From Alphaproteobacteria bacterium (GTDB lineage: Bacteria > Pseudomonadota > Alphaproteobacteria > Micavibrionales > Micavibrionaceae): a stretch of DNA of 64,000 nt. Shown here piece after piece: positions 27,738 through 37,342 of this stretch. Every line of letters starts with the position of its first letter. Positions within the stretch are counted from its first letter, which is position 1. The stretch lies in contig JAEUKP010000016.1 in NCBI GenBank assembly GCA_016794145.1, forward strand, positions 1 through 64,000, written 5' to 3'. The notes below the pieces were generated by a model. It worked only from the letters and a program-made list of their open reading frames with translations. It did not search any database and was not told where the DNA came from. The translations under genes were made by a program, and so were the position numbers.

Positions 27738-28796
27738 TTATTGCCGGAACAACAAACTGGAATCCCCGTAAGAATAGAATCGATACCCATGGGTTATAGC
27801 ATACTCATACGCAGATTTCATGGTCTCCATCCCTGCAAAGGCACACACCAGCATAAAAAGTGTTGATTTTGGCAGGTGAAAATTGGTCATCAGCAGATCT
27901 ACGCACCGGAAATGATAACCGGGCGTAATAAAAATCGATGTATCTCCGGAAAACGGATGGGTCACGCCCTGTTCATCGGTTGCCGATTCCAACAGACGCA
28001 GAACCGTTGTTCCCACCGCAATCACCCGTTTGCCATTGCGATGGGTGGCATTGATCTGCGCGGCCAGATCCGGTGAAACCACGCCCCATTCGGCATGCAT
28101 CACGTGATCTTTGGTGTCATCCACCTTCATCGGCAAAAATGTTCCCGCACCGACATGCAGCGTGAGATACGCCGTTTGGATCTGTTTATCCGCCAATTTT
28201 GCCAGCAGCTCTTCGGTAAAGTGAAGGGACGCCGTCGGAGCCGCCACAGCTCCTTCTTTCCGTGCGAACAGGGTTTGGTAATCTTCTTTATCTTTGTCAT
28301 CCACCGCTCGTTTGGAGGCAATATAGGGCGGCAACGGCATTAATCCGATCTCGGCCAAGACGGATTCCAAGGTTCCAGCCGCCACATCAAAGGTCAATAA
28401 CACCTCGCCACCGTCGCGCTTTTCGGTGATGGTGGCTGTTACGCGCCCCTCTCCGAAACTTAAAACATCGCCGAGATGCAAGCGTTTGGATTTTTTGATA
28501 AACGCCCACCACGCCAGCGGAGAATCCCGTTTGTGCAAATTGCATTCGGTGTGCAAATCCCCCTGTGGTGTGGGGTTCACGGATCGGCGGGTGGCCAACA
28601 AATAGGACGGGATCACCTTGGTATCATTAAAGACGATCAGATCCCCCGCATCCAGATGATCCACAAGGTTTTCAACGCAATCATCGCGCACATGCCCATC
28701 CCGAACAATCAACTGTTTGGCCGCATGACGCGGAGCAACCGGACGCAACGCGATACGGTCTTCGGGCAATTCAAAATCAAAGTCATCGACACGCAT
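27738..28796 (-). CDS. queA: S-adenosylmethionine:tRNA ribosyltransferase-isomerase
   Basis: Transfers and isomerises the ribosyl part of SAM onto 7-aminomethyl-7-deazaguanine in tRNA, giving epoxyqueuosine. The 352-residue protein has the hallmarks FDFELPEDRIALRP at the N-terminus, DLIVFNDTKVIPS, the LHVGAGTFLPMK block and the C-terminal MTNFHLPKSTLFMLVCAF. The ATG at 28796 is used; the frame has one upstream TTG codon. Queuosine partner genes (tgt, queG) are not in the window. Codon use is GC-rich, like ppdK and tag, whereas the next gene upstream is AT-rich. Confidence 0.96.
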   Translation of the reverse strand: MRVDDFDFELPEDRIALRPVAPRHAAKQLIVRDGHVRDDCVENLVDHLDAGDLIVFNDTKVIPSYLLATRRSVNPTPQGDLHTECNLHKRDSPLAWWAFIKKSKRLHLGDVLSFGEGRVTATITEKRDGGEVLLTFDVAAGTLESVLAEIGLMPLPPYIASKRAVDDKDKEDYQTLFARKEGAVAAPTASLHFTEELLAKLADKQIQTAYLTLHVGAGTFLPMKVDDTKDHVMHAEWGVVSPDLAAQINATHRNGKRVIAVGTTVLRLLESATDEQGVTHPFSGDTSIFITPGYHFRCVDLLMTNFHLPKSTLFMLVCAFAGMETMKSAYEYAITHGYRFYSYGDSSLLFRQ

Positions 28797-28871
28797 CAAA
28801 AAACTTGCAAATTACATAATGTTTATATAAAAACGTTAGCACGTTCATAACAGAGAATAGAGGAAATGAAA

Positions 28872-29357
28872 ATGTTGAAAGAATTATTGCCTTTTGCTTT
28901 TGCCGCAGCAACAGCTTATCCGGCAATGGCTGCTGAAATCACTTTGGTCGATAATACCGGTAAAGAGCCCGTGATACATCACGGGAATGGTATCACAGAA
29001 ACCCGTTCGCCTATTGTAGATATGATGACAAGAAAGAATGGCATCATCTATGTCGCTGTTGGCTTAGATGGACGTAAATTTCAAAGAACAACAGCCCTTG
29101 GAATGGTATTTGTTGAGTCCGGTTGGATTGTTATGACTACCAAGGCAGAGGGCTTCCCGATCCTGAAAGAGACGCGGGTACCTTGCGCTCTTACGGCTGA
29201 AGGGCAAGAAATTCAAACACTTTTAAACTCTCTAAGCTATTATTATGGACCGCCTTATACAACCGAGCAAGGCCTCGCCGCTGCCCATATGAATATGGCC
29301 GCCCAGATCTTGCTAAAGCAAGGAAGAATTCTTTGCCATCTTGAACCAAAACCATAA
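28872..29357 (+). CDS. Secreted protein of unknown function
   Basis: I do not recognise this 161-residue protein. It has a signal peptide with an AMA-A cleavage site around residue 20, so it should be periplasmic or secreted. The mature part of about 140 residues has two cysteines (in VPCAL and ILCHLE), which could form a disulfide, and a helical C-terminal region rich in Ala and Met (AAAHMNMAAQILLK). The ATG at 28872 has GAGGA seven bases upstream; the ATG two codons earlier (28866) is too close to that site. It is divergent from queA, and miaB follows 83 bases later. No domain was identified. Confidence 0.7.
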   Translation: MLKELLPFAFAAATAYPAMAAEITLVDNTGKEPVIHHGNGITETRSPIVDMMTRKNGIIYVAVGLDGRKFQRTTALGMVFVESGWIVMTTKAEGFPILKETRVPCALTAEGQEIQTLLNSLSYYYGPPYTTEQGLAAAHMNMAAQILLKQGRILCHLEPKP

Positions 29358-29440
29358 TAAATTTTATAGAAATAGAAATAAAAACAAAATCTTTCAGGAA
29401 CTATTTGCCTTTAAGGCATATCCTGCTTTAAAACACTTCC

Positions 29441-30805
29441 ATGACAAAGACAGAAAGCAAGAAATTATATATCAAAACCTATGGCTGCCAAATGAATGCC
29501 TATGACACACGTCGGATGCAGGATATTCTACGCCCCATGGGATACACAAGCGTCGATGAACCCGACGCGGCAGATATGGTCATTCTGAATACCTGTCATA
29601 TCCGGGAAAAGGCGACAGATAAGGTTTTTTCAGATCTTGGTCGTATTCGTGACCATAAATTAGAAATGGAGAAAAAGGGACAGCAAATGGTTGTTGCTGT
29701 TGCAGGGTGCGTTGCTCAAGCCGAGGGCGATGTTATTCTGAGTCGTGCAAAACATGTTGATATGGTCTTTGGCCCCCAGACATATCATGAGCTTCCAGAA
29801 ATGCTTGCAAAGATTACAGGCGCCTACGGTTCTGCGCGAATTATCAACACAGATTTTCCCGTTGAACAAAAATTTGATTATCTTCCAGACGAAAATACAA
29901 GCTGCGGCGCGAGTGCCTTCCTATCGATTCAGGAAGGATGTGATAAATTTTGTACATTTTGTGTCGTCCCCTATACCCGCGGATCTGAATATTCCCGTGA
30001 TGCCGCTGCAATTCTAAAAGAAGCCCGGCAAATGGTTGCAAATGGAACAAAAGATATCACCCTGCTTGGGCAGAATGTGAATGCTTATCACGGAACAGGA
30101 ACAGACGGAAAAACATGGGGCCTTGGCAGATTAATCCGTGAACTGGCAGAGATTGAGAATTTAAAACGTATTCGTTATTCTACATCCCATCCTTGCGATG
30201 TTCAGGATGATTTGATTGAAGCCCATCGTGATGTCCCTCAATTGATGCCTCATCTCCATCTTCCGGTACAAAGTGGATCAAATAAAATCCTGAAGGCGAT
30301 GAACAGAAAGCATACAATCGAAGACTATATCACAACGTTGGAAAAATTCCGTACCGCTCAACCAGATATTCAATTTTCATCCGATTTTATCATTGGATTT
30401 CCGGGTGAAACAGACGATGATTTCGAGGACACTTATAACCTAGTCCAAAAAATTGGCTTTGCTTCAGCGTATTCTTTTAAATACAGCCCACGCCCGGGAA
30501 CACCCGCTGCGAATATGACTCATTTAATCCGCGAAGATATAAAAGACGCAAGACTTCAACGTTTGCAGTCCCTCTTATTTGAACAAGCCTTATCTTTTAA
30601 CCAAAGTTTTATCGGACACCCTGTCGAAGTCCTGTTTGATACCCAACAACATAAAGAGGGTCAATTACATGGCCGGACACGTTATAACACCGCGGTCTAT
30701 GCTATGGGACCATCGCGCTTATCTGGACAAATTGTAGATGTTATTGTCGAATCCGCTGGACAAATGGCTTTACATGGCGCAATCAGAATTGAAAGCGATA
30801 TTTAA
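29441..30805 (+). CDS. miaB: tRNA-2-methylthio-N6-dimethylallyladenosine synthase MiaB
   Basis: A radical-SAM methylthiotransferase that adds the 2-methylthio group to i6A37 of tRNAs. The N-terminal auxiliary 4Fe-4S ligands are C16 (YGCQMN), C52 (NTCHIRE) and C90 (AGCVAQ). The radical-SAM cluster is C167, C171 and C174. A TRAM domain occupies about residues 380-450. The 454-residue length and the N-terminus KKLYIKTYGCQMNAYD are typical. The usual neighbours phoH, ybeY and corC are absent; instead a PH-domain membrane protein follows by 17 bases. Confidence 0.97.
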   Translation: MTKTESKKLYIKTYGCQMNAYDTRRMQDILRPMGYTSVDEPDAADMVILNTCHIREKATDKVFSDLGRIRDHKLEMEKKGQQMVVAVAGCVAQAEGDVILSRAKHVDMVFGPQTYHELPEMLAKITGAYGSARIINTDFPVEQKFDYLPDENTSCGASAFLSIQEGCDKFCTFCVVPYTRGSEYSRDAAAILKEARQMVANGTKDITLLGQNVNAYHGTGTDGKTWGLGRLIRELAEIENLKRIRYSTSHPCDVQDDLIEAHRDVPQLMPHLHLPVQSGSNKILKAMNRKHTIEDYITTLEKFRTAQPDIQFSSDFIIGFPGETDDDFEDTYNLVQKIGFASAYSFKYSPRPGTPAANMTHLIREDIKDARLQRLQSLLFEQALSFNQSFIGHPVEVLFDTQQHKEGQLHGRTRYNTAVYAMGPSRLSGQIVDVIVESAGQMALHGAIRIESDI

Positions 30806-30822
30806 ACCGAAGGATATTTGTC

Positions 30823-31377
30823 ATGAGCTTTATTGCCAAACATATTACCCATCGTGATGAACGGTTAATGTATCTGACACGATTACATTGGATTTTGATT
30901 CTTCGGGGGGGCTTCTGGCTTGCTTTCTTCGGGGGGATAGGCATTTATATTAACTGGCTGGTCCTTTATAAATTCAATATTCTTCCAAGCGCAAATCTAC
31001 CTTTCATTCCCCCCCCCTATTCTTTCCTGATTGATATCTCTGCTGGGTTATTCCCATTTTTGATAGGGCTTACAATTTTTCTGGTTTATTTGTTCAAGGT
31101 ATTGGGAACAGAAATTGCCCTCACGAACAAACGCTTGATTTATAAGACAGGTTTGATTTTTGTCCAATCAAGCGAAGTTGAATTGGCAGAGGTTTCAGAG
31201 GCCAAAGTTAATAATGGATGGTTTGGTGTTATATTAGGATACGGAACGATTAATCTGGATTGCCGGTTCGTAGGCGATTTCGCGATTCCAACGATTAAAA
31301 ATCCCTATAAGATTCTTCGTCAAATTAACAAGTTTCGTTCGAATGGCGACGGCATAACACCTGATACGCCCAAATAG
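30823..31377 (+). CDS. PH-domain (bPH2/DUF304) membrane protein
   Basis: A 184-residue protein with two transmembrane helices (about residues 24-48 and 67-91) followed by a bacterial PH-type domain (about 95-168). The domain signature EIALTNKRLIYKTGLIF and the later YGTINLDCRF resemble YdbS/YdbT-type proteins. No enzymatic role is known for the family, and the function here is unknown. It lies 17 bases after miaB and is probably co-transcribed with it. A 169-base gap without recognisable features follows. Confidence 0.8.
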   Translation: MSFIAKHITHRDERLMYLTRLHWILILRGGFWLAFFGGIGIYINWLVLYKFNILPSANLPFIPPPYSFLIDISAGLFPFLIGLTIFLVYLFKVLGTEIALTNKRLIYKTGLIFVQSSEVELAEVSEAKVNNGWFGVILGYGTINLDCRFVGDFAIPTIKNPYKILRQINKFRSNGDGITPDTPK

Positions 31378-31546
31378 AAAAAACAAAAATAATATAAAAA
31401 TCAATAAGATATACCCCCCACATACTTAAGAATAACGCCTATCTATCCTTGCTTCACCGCAGCAAGTTGTAACCCCATTTTAATAAAATTCAATTTAAAA
31501 TAGAGAGAAGAGAAAATACGACGTTAAAAAGTAAGGCTGGTTCCAG

Positions 31547-32467
31547 ATGAATTTGGTATATGAGAAGACAGAATCTCTCCTCACTGCATTTATAGAACAA
31601 ATTAAACCCAAACCCCAATCGTGGAGAGTCATCAGTATCGAATTCCAAGATTGTGAAACACTCCATTCAGCCCTCTTTCAAAACCTTTGTCTTAAAAATA
31701 TAGAGCTTTTTTTTAGTCAGTCAGAATGTAAAATATTCTGGAAGAAACCAGGTTTCCTTCTGATTTTCTTTCAAGGCCGTGCGATGCCCATCGAAAAATG
31801 TGTTGAAGGGTTTTTGAAGGAAATAGAATTTAAAGGCTTTGGTCGTTTTTTTGATATTCTTGATTTATCAATTCACTGGAAAAATTTGGTCAGCCTTTTA
31901 ACTCGTATCGGAATTACACTTGAAACCGAAAAACATGACCCCTACAAAGAAACAATTAATCCAGATAAAAAAGAATTAAAACCATCCATCCAGCCCGACT
32001 CGATTGGTTTTACAATTCGACTCTCGGAAGAAAAAATAAACCAACTTAAACCAATTAGAAAATCAAGGGTAACCCCGCTAATTCTATTGGTTGAAGATGA
32101 TCCTTTTACACTTCAACTTGTCAAACTTGTTTTCAAAGAAGGCTTTGAAGTCATTACAGCGGAAACAGCACGTCAAGCACTGGTTTATTACCAACGACAT
32201 TTACCAGATATGGTTTTTCTTGATATCCAACTGCCCGATGGAAACGGCATTGATCTTTTAGAGCAAATGAAAAAAGCAGATGATGATGCTTACGTGATTA
32301 TGCTTAGCTCTCACTCACAGAAAGAAAAAATTATCGACTGCCTTCAACATGGCGCTAAAAACTTTATTGCCAAACCTTTTACACGGCAACGATTGGTTGA
32401 TGCTACGGACAAATTCAAAGCAACTTATAAAAAAAATCATCCGGAGACAAATCGCCATGGAACTTAA
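31547..32467 (+). CDS. Response regulator with unknown N-terminal domain and C-terminal receiver
   Basis: A 306-residue protein with reversed layout. Residues 1-125 form an alpha/beta-looking region that I do not recognise, 126-175 are a charged linker, and 176-300 are a receiver domain with E183-D184-D185, phospho-acceptor D226 in VFLDIQLP, switch S254 or S255, and K276. The receiver is complete, so phosphorylation is expected. The stop overlaps the start of the hybrid kinase at 32457 by 11 bases, which implies co-translation and a functional pair. The N-terminal region is the likely output or docking module (inference). The ribosome site before the ATG is weak. Confidence 0.82.
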   Translation: MNLVYEKTESLLTAFIEQIKPKPQSWRVISIEFQDCETLHSALFQNLCLKNIELFFSQSECKIFWKKPGFLLIFFQGRAMPIEKCVEGFLKEIEFKGFGRFFDILDLSIHWKNLVSLLTRIGITLETEKHDPYKETINPDKKELKPSIQPDSIGFTIRLSEEKINQLKPIRKSRVTPLILLVEDDPFTLQLVKLVFKEGFEVITAETARQALVYYQRHLPDMVFLDIQLPDGNGIDLLEQMKKADDDAYVIMLSSHSQKEKIIDCLQHGAKNFIAKPFTRQRLVDATDKFKATYKKNHPETNRHGT

Positions 32468-34400
32468 AGGCATTCTTTCACAAATGGCTGATTATACAAC
32501 AGACGCAATCGTCATTACAAAAGCCGTTGCAGCTAGCCGTGTTGAAGGGCCAGAAATTGTGTACGTCAATAAAAGTTTTACAACGCTCACGGGATACACA
32601 GCGCAGGAAGCGATTGGACGGACACCTAAATTTTTACAAGGTATAAAGACAGATCGAAAAACCCTCGCGCGTATGGCCCAATCAATCGAGGATCAAAAAT
32701 CTGTCTGCGTCGAAGTTTTGAACTATAACAAAGAAGGTCATGAGTATTGGGTCGAAATCAATCTGAACCCTATTTTCTGTCCACATTCAAATGAATGTGT
32801 TTATTTTCTGGCAACAGAACGGGACATCACCGAACGCAAGAACGCAGAATCACAACTGATGAAAGCCATTTCGAAAGCGGAGGCCGCAACGATTGCAAAA
32901 AGCGAATTCCTGGCAAATATGAGCCACGAATTAAGAACCCCGATGAATGGAATTTTAGGACTTGCAGAAATTTTACAAGGCATCGATTTAACCGATGATG
33001 TCCGGGAATGTGTTGATGCCATTCACAGTTCTGGCATGAATTTATTAAGCATCGTGAATGATATTCTTGATTTATCCAAAATTGAGGCAAAAGAATTGGA
33101 AATCGAAAAATATCCGTTCAAAATTAAAGATACACTCAAAAATATCAAAGATATAACATCTCTTTCTGCCGCACAGAAAAACCTCAATTATGATATGAAC
33201 CTGAACACAAATGTTCCTGATTGGTTGATGGGCGATGGAAAACGAATTCAACAGGTGATTTTCAATCTTGTTGGAAATGCAATTAAATTTACTGAGAAAG
33301 GCGGCGTTTCTGTTTCTTTGGACTGGAAAGAAATTTCAGGAAAAAACAGCCTGATGATCCAGGTACAAGACACAGGAATTGGTATTCCAGATGAGTTTCA
33401 TAAACATCTGTTTAATAAATTTTCTCAGGCAGATACATCAATTTCACGAAAATTCGGGGGCACAGGATTAGGCCTTGCAATTACAAAATATCTGGTTGAA
33501 ATGATGGGCGGAAGCATCGGTTTCACCAGCAAAGTAAATCACGGTACAATATTCTATATTACAATCCCAATTGATGCGGCCCCTAAACAGGATATCCTTC
33601 AAAGCGAGATAAAAGTTTCTCATGAAAACTCTCTGGTTGGGATTGATCTCCAACATATTCGCGCGCTGATTGTCGAAGACCATCCGATTAACCAAATGCT
33701 TGCAATCAAATGGCTTAAAAAACTAGGAATCAAGCATGTCGACTCTGCGTTAAACGGGTTTGAATCTTTAACGCTTCTGCGTAACAATACATATAATTTT
33801 ATCTTGATGGATTGCCAAATGCCAGAACTTGATGGTTATGAAACAACCAGCCTGATCCGTGACATGGAAAAACAAATGAACACAAGAACTCCCATTATCG
33901 CAATGACAGCAAATGCGATGCTGGGCGAACGAGAAAAATGCCTGATTGCCGGGATGGATGATTACCTTAGTAAGCCTCTTAATTTCAGTGAATTTCAATC
34001 CTGTATTGCAAAATGGGTGGGGGCAACTGCCACATCAAATGTAACACCAGAAGTTGCGCCAATGGACTCCAGCGTGCCTGTTGATCTATCACGATTAAAT
34101 GAGTTTACCGAAGGAGATAAAGAGACAGAGACGATGGTGATTCATCTTTTTCTTGAAACCGCTTACGAATCCTTTGACAGGTTAAAATGCGCGCAATTAT
34201 CTGAAGAATCAGAAGAATGGAGCAAAGCTGCACACAGCTTTAAAGGGGCATCAGGAAATCTGGGGGCAATGGCACTCCATGCTATTTGTACAGACGCAGA
34301 ACATAAAGGTACGGCCCCGCGCGAGGAAAAAGACATTATTCTGAGCAACCTTTACGCTGAGTTTTCAAAGGTGGAAAGCTACCTTAAAGGTTTGAATTAA
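32457..34400 (+). CDS. Hybrid histidine kinase: LOV-like PAS, HisKA, HATPase, receiver, HPt
   Basis: A 647-residue soluble phosphorelay kinase. The PAS domain (about 10-128) follows the LOV pattern closely, with GYTAQEAIGR, KFLQG and NYNKEGHEYW, but the flavin-reactive Cys position in GRNCRFLQ reads Pro57 (GRTPKFLQ). HisKA His157 is in NMSHELRTP, the G1 motif is DTGIGIP from 305, G2 is GGTGLGL (334-340), the receiver Asp is D452 with Lys507, and the HPt histidine is H593 in AAHSFKGASGNLG. All relay residues are present, so a His157-Asp452-His593 chain can be inferred, ending perhaps at D226 of the upstream receiver. The ATG at 32457, with GGAGA ten bases upstream, was chosen over a longer frame from 32349 that overlaps the regulator. 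Confidence 0.93.
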   Translation: MELKGILSQMADYTTDAIVITKAVAASRVEGPEIVYVNKSFTTLTGYTAQEAIGRTPKFLQGIKTDRKTLARMAQSIEDQKSVCVEVLNYNKEGHEYWVEINLNPIFCPHSNECVYFLATERDITERKNAESQLMKAISKAEAATIAKSEFLANMSHELRTPMNGILGLAEILQGIDLTDDVRECVDAIHSSGMNLLSIVNDILDLSKIEAKELEIEKYPFKIKDTLKNIKDITSLSAAQKNLNYDMNLNTNVPDWLMGDGKRIQQVIFNLVGNAIKFTEKGGVSVSLDWKEISGKNSLMIQVQDTGIGIPDEFHKHLFNKFSQADTSISRKFGGTGLGLAITKYLVEMMGGSIGFTSKVNHGTIFYITIPIDAAPKQDILQSEIKVSHENSLVGIDLQHIRALIVEDHPINQMLAIKWLKKLGIKHVDSALNGFESLTLLRNNTYNFILMDCQMPELDGYETTSLIRDMEKQMNTRTPIIAMTANAMLGEREKCLIAGMDDYLSKPLNFSEFQSCIAKWVGATATSNVTPEVAPMDSSVPVDLSRLNEFTEGDKETETMVIHLFLETAYESFDRLKCAQLSEESEEWSKAAHSFKGASGNLGAMALHAICTDAEHKGTAPREEKDIILSNLYAEFSKVESYLKGLN

Positions 34401-34437
34401 TCCTCTCTTCTTTTAAAAAATATGCTAGATCTGTAGA

Positions 34438-37221
34438 ATGCAGATTGTTGCCCCGTCTTGTCCATCCGCGCGTACGCGTATTTTACTGCCTGTTCTATGT
34501 TATAGTGCCGGCAAATTTCTGCATCTGGACGAAAATGGAGAAATTTTTACCCTAACCGTTCACCAAGCCCACCACTTCAAATGTAATGGCCCTCTTCTTG
34601 TATGTCATGCCCCCTATACCCACCATAAATTGGGGCATGATCAATTAAAAATGATAGATATTCTGGAACTATACGCATTCGTTCACCCCACACGATTTTG
34701 CGTTCCAACACCAGTCGGCGTTGCAAAAGCATTGGGTCTTAATAGTCCAGAAGATGCTACAGATTACCCTTTAACATTACTCGACTGTGCGACAGCATTA
34801 TTGACAGATCTGGCGCAGAAACAAAACCGCGAAAAGCTTTATGATATAGCAAGAGTCATGGGATTGAATGGAAAAGGCTGGGCTTGGACTCCTCTGGTTT
34901 GCCAAGCCCTGGGACAACAATATAATCCAACGGAAACGCTGACATCATCCCGTAATCTATTAAATATCTGGTCAACACTCCCCGAATGGGCCGAGGATGC
35001 CCCTCCCCCTCCTCCGTCCCATTATCCGGTTACAGCCGAAGAAACAGAAGAACGTTTAGCCTCGCTTCTGACAACAAAGAGAACGGCTGAAAAACGAACA
35101 GAACAAGTCTATTATGCCACGCGCCTTGCAGAAAGTTTCAGGCCTCCCGAATCTCCTGAACACCCTCATGTTACACTGGCAGAAGCCGGAACAGGCGTTG
35201 GAAAAACATTGGGATATCTAGCCCCTGCGTCTGTTTGGGCTGAAAAAAATACAGGCTCCGTTACAATCTCGACCTATACCAAGAATCTACAGCGGCAAAT
35301 TTCATCAGAAATCGAACGTATTTATCCAGATCCCGCCATTCGTGAAGCAAAAGTTACAATTCGGAAAGGTCGAGAAAACTATATCTGTCTTTTAAATTTT
35401 GAAGACCTTGCTGCCTCGGTTCTAACAGCACATGGTATCAAAGCTTCTGTATCTGCTGGACTAATGGCCAGATGGATTATGGAGACACCAGACGGAGACC
35501 TAACAGGTAATAGTTTTCATGGATGGTTGCCCGGTGTAGTTGGCACCGGGGGAACGCTTTCTCTCGCAGACAAACGTGGGGAATGCATTTTCTCTGCGTG
35601 CGACCATTATCATCATTGTTTCAGTGAACGCATTATCAGAAAAGCACAACGAACCCCGATCATTATTGCCAATCATGCAGTTGTAATGATTAAAGCTGCG
35701 CATCATGATGATGATTTATCACCGCATCTCATTTTTGATGAAGGCCATCATATCTTTGATGCCGCAGACAGTGCTTTTTCTGCTGCTTTAACGGGGATTG
35801 AGGCCCATGATCTTCGCCGTTGGTTATTGGGCCCTGACGGGGTCCGGAAATCCCGTGCGCGGGGCCTAAAAAAACGGGTAGAAGACTTAATTGATGCTGA
35901 TGTGGATTGCTTAAAATTAATTGACTCCATTCTTCATCATGCAACTTTTCTTCCAACTCATGATTGGTTACAACGGGGAAAACAAGAGAATATTATAGGC
36001 ACGGTTGAAGAACTCCTCCTTGAAATCTACCGGCAGGTTTGGGCAAGAAGCGGAGATGATCGCAACACACCTTATTCTTTGGAAACAAATATATTTCCTC
36101 TGTCAGACGGGTTCCAGAATAAGATTTCACCTCTTCTTGAAAACCTCAAATTATTAAGATCACCAATTCAAAAACTATCTACTCGCTTAAAGCAAAAGTT
36201 ATCAGAACAAACAGAAACATTATCCTCTGACCATCGTAAAAGATTAGAGTCTGTCTCTGCCTCACTTGATCGACGCGTCAACACAACCCTTACCCCTTGG
36301 ATTATGATGCTGGAATCCTTGAGAGGTGGTGAAATCAATCCAGAAATCGTTGACTGGATGGAAATTGAAAGAATAGATGGAAAAATTGTGGATGTAGGAC
36401 TCCATCGCCATTTCATTGATCCAACAAAGGCTTTGGCATCTGTTTTAAAGCCTCAAAGCCACAGTGTCACAATCACATCTGCAACATTAAAAGACAACGA
36501 TCGCGAAAAGAGCACAGACGATAATCAAACTATCTGGAATAGTGCAGAAAATCTAACGGGAGCGCATTATTTAAGTAGCCATCCCGTACGATTTTCAGTT
36601 CCGTCGCCATACGACTATACAGAGCAAACACGTGTTTTTATTGTAACAGATATTGGTAAAACAAGCCCGGACCAATTGGCATCCGCCTATCAAGAGTTAT
36701 TCAAGGCCGCAGGTGGCGGGGCTCTTGGTCTTTTTACATCCATTCAACGCCTTAAATCTGTTCACAAGAAAATTCTCGGCCCTCTAACGGAAAATGGGTT
36801 AACTCTCTACGCCCAACATATCGACAACATTGATACAGGAACACTTGTTGATATGTTCCGGGACGACATCCATTCATGTCTATTGGGAACAGATGCTATT
36901 CGCGACGGAGTTGACGTTCCAGGGGACTCTTTACGCCTTATTGCCTTTGATCGTGTTCCATGGCCACGCGCAACGATTTTGCAACGTGAACGTAAAAAAC
37001 AATTCGGCGGCGCTTTATATGATGACCGCCTGACACGTCTAAAGATCAAACAAGCTTATGGGCGATTAATCAGAACAGCAACAGATCGAGGAGTCTTCGT
37101 CATGTTGGATAATGCCATGCCATCACGTTTATTAAATGCTTTTCCTGACGGGGTTATTATTGAACGGCTTGGTATCGCGGAAGTTATTCAAAAATCAAAA
37201 GAGTTTCTAAGTGCTGCCTGA
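34438..37221 (+). CDS. DinG/XPD-type ATP-dependent DNA helicase
   Basis: A 927-residue superfamily 2 helicase. Walker A AGTGVGKT lies at 250-257, the DEAH-like box is DEGH (434-437), and helicase motifs VI-like QAYGRLIRTATDRG lie near the end. Four cysteines between these motifs (C317, C383, C388, C394) match the position of the Fe-S cluster in DinG and XPD. The first 200 residues precede the helicase core and lack motifs I recognise; similar long forms occur in Alphaproteobacteria. DinG enzymes unwind 5'-3' at R-loops, D-loops or damaged forks; the precise substrate here is unknown. The next gene is dnaB, 121 bases downstream. Confidence 0.9.
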   Translation: MQIVAPSCPSARTRILLPVLCYSAGKFLHLDENGEIFTLTVHQAHHFKCNGPLLVCHAPYTHHKLGHDQLKMIDILELYAFVHPTRFCVPTPVGVAKALGLNSPEDATDYPLTLLDCATALLTDLAQKQNREKLYDIARVMGLNGKGWAWTPLVCQALGQQYNPTETLTSSRNLLNIWSTLPEWAEDAPPPPPSHYPVTAEETEERLASLLTTKRTAEKRTEQVYYATRLAESFRPPESPEHPHVTLAEAGTGVGKTLGYLAPASVWAEKNTGSVTISTYTKNLQRQISSEIERIYPDPAIREAKVTIRKGRENYICLLNFEDLAASVLTAHGIKASVSAGLMARWIMETPDGDLTGNSFHGWLPGVVGTGGTLSLADKRGECIFSACDHYHHCFSERIIRKAQRTPIIIANHAVVMIKAAHHDDDLSPHLIFDEGHHIFDAADSAFSAALTGIEAHDLRRWLLGPDGVRKSRARGLKKRVEDLIDADVDCLKLIDSILHHATFLPTHDWLQRGKQENIIGTVEELLLEIYRQVWARSGDDRNTPYSLETNIFPLSDGFQNKISPLLENLKLLRSPIQKLSTRLKQKLSEQTETLSSDHRKRLESVSASLDRRVNTTLTPWIMMLESLRGGEINPEIVDWMEIERIDGKIVDVGLHRHFIDPTKALASVLKPQSHSVTITSATLKDNDREKSTDDNQTIWNSAENLTGAHYLSSHPVRFSVPSPYDYTEQTRVFIVTDIGKTSPDQLASAYQELFKAAGGGALGLFTSIQRLKSVHKKILGPLTENGLTLYAQHIDNIDTGTLVDMFRDDIHSCLLGTDAIRDGVDVPGDSLRLIAFDRVPWPRATILQRERKKQFGGALYDDRLTRLKIKQAYGRLIRTATDRGVFVMLDNAMPSRLLNAFPDGVIIERLGIAEVIQKSKEFLSAA

Positions 37222-37342
37222 TGATTACAAAGTTAATTATTATGAAAACAATTGGGAAAGCCCAAAGAAAAATCGATCAGCCTATCTTTTTATGATCTTT
37301 TATAATCTGGCGCAGTCAAAAAGAGTCTGCTAACGTCCAGTC

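Noticed and set aside
29395..29425. Nested hairpin before miaB
   Set aside because: Short interrupted stems without a T-run; too weak to call a terminator or riboswitch.
32630..32650. Blue-light (LOV) photoreceptor call for the hybrid kinase
   Set aside because: The essential flavin-binding cysteine position is Pro57, so classical LOV photochemistry is not supported.
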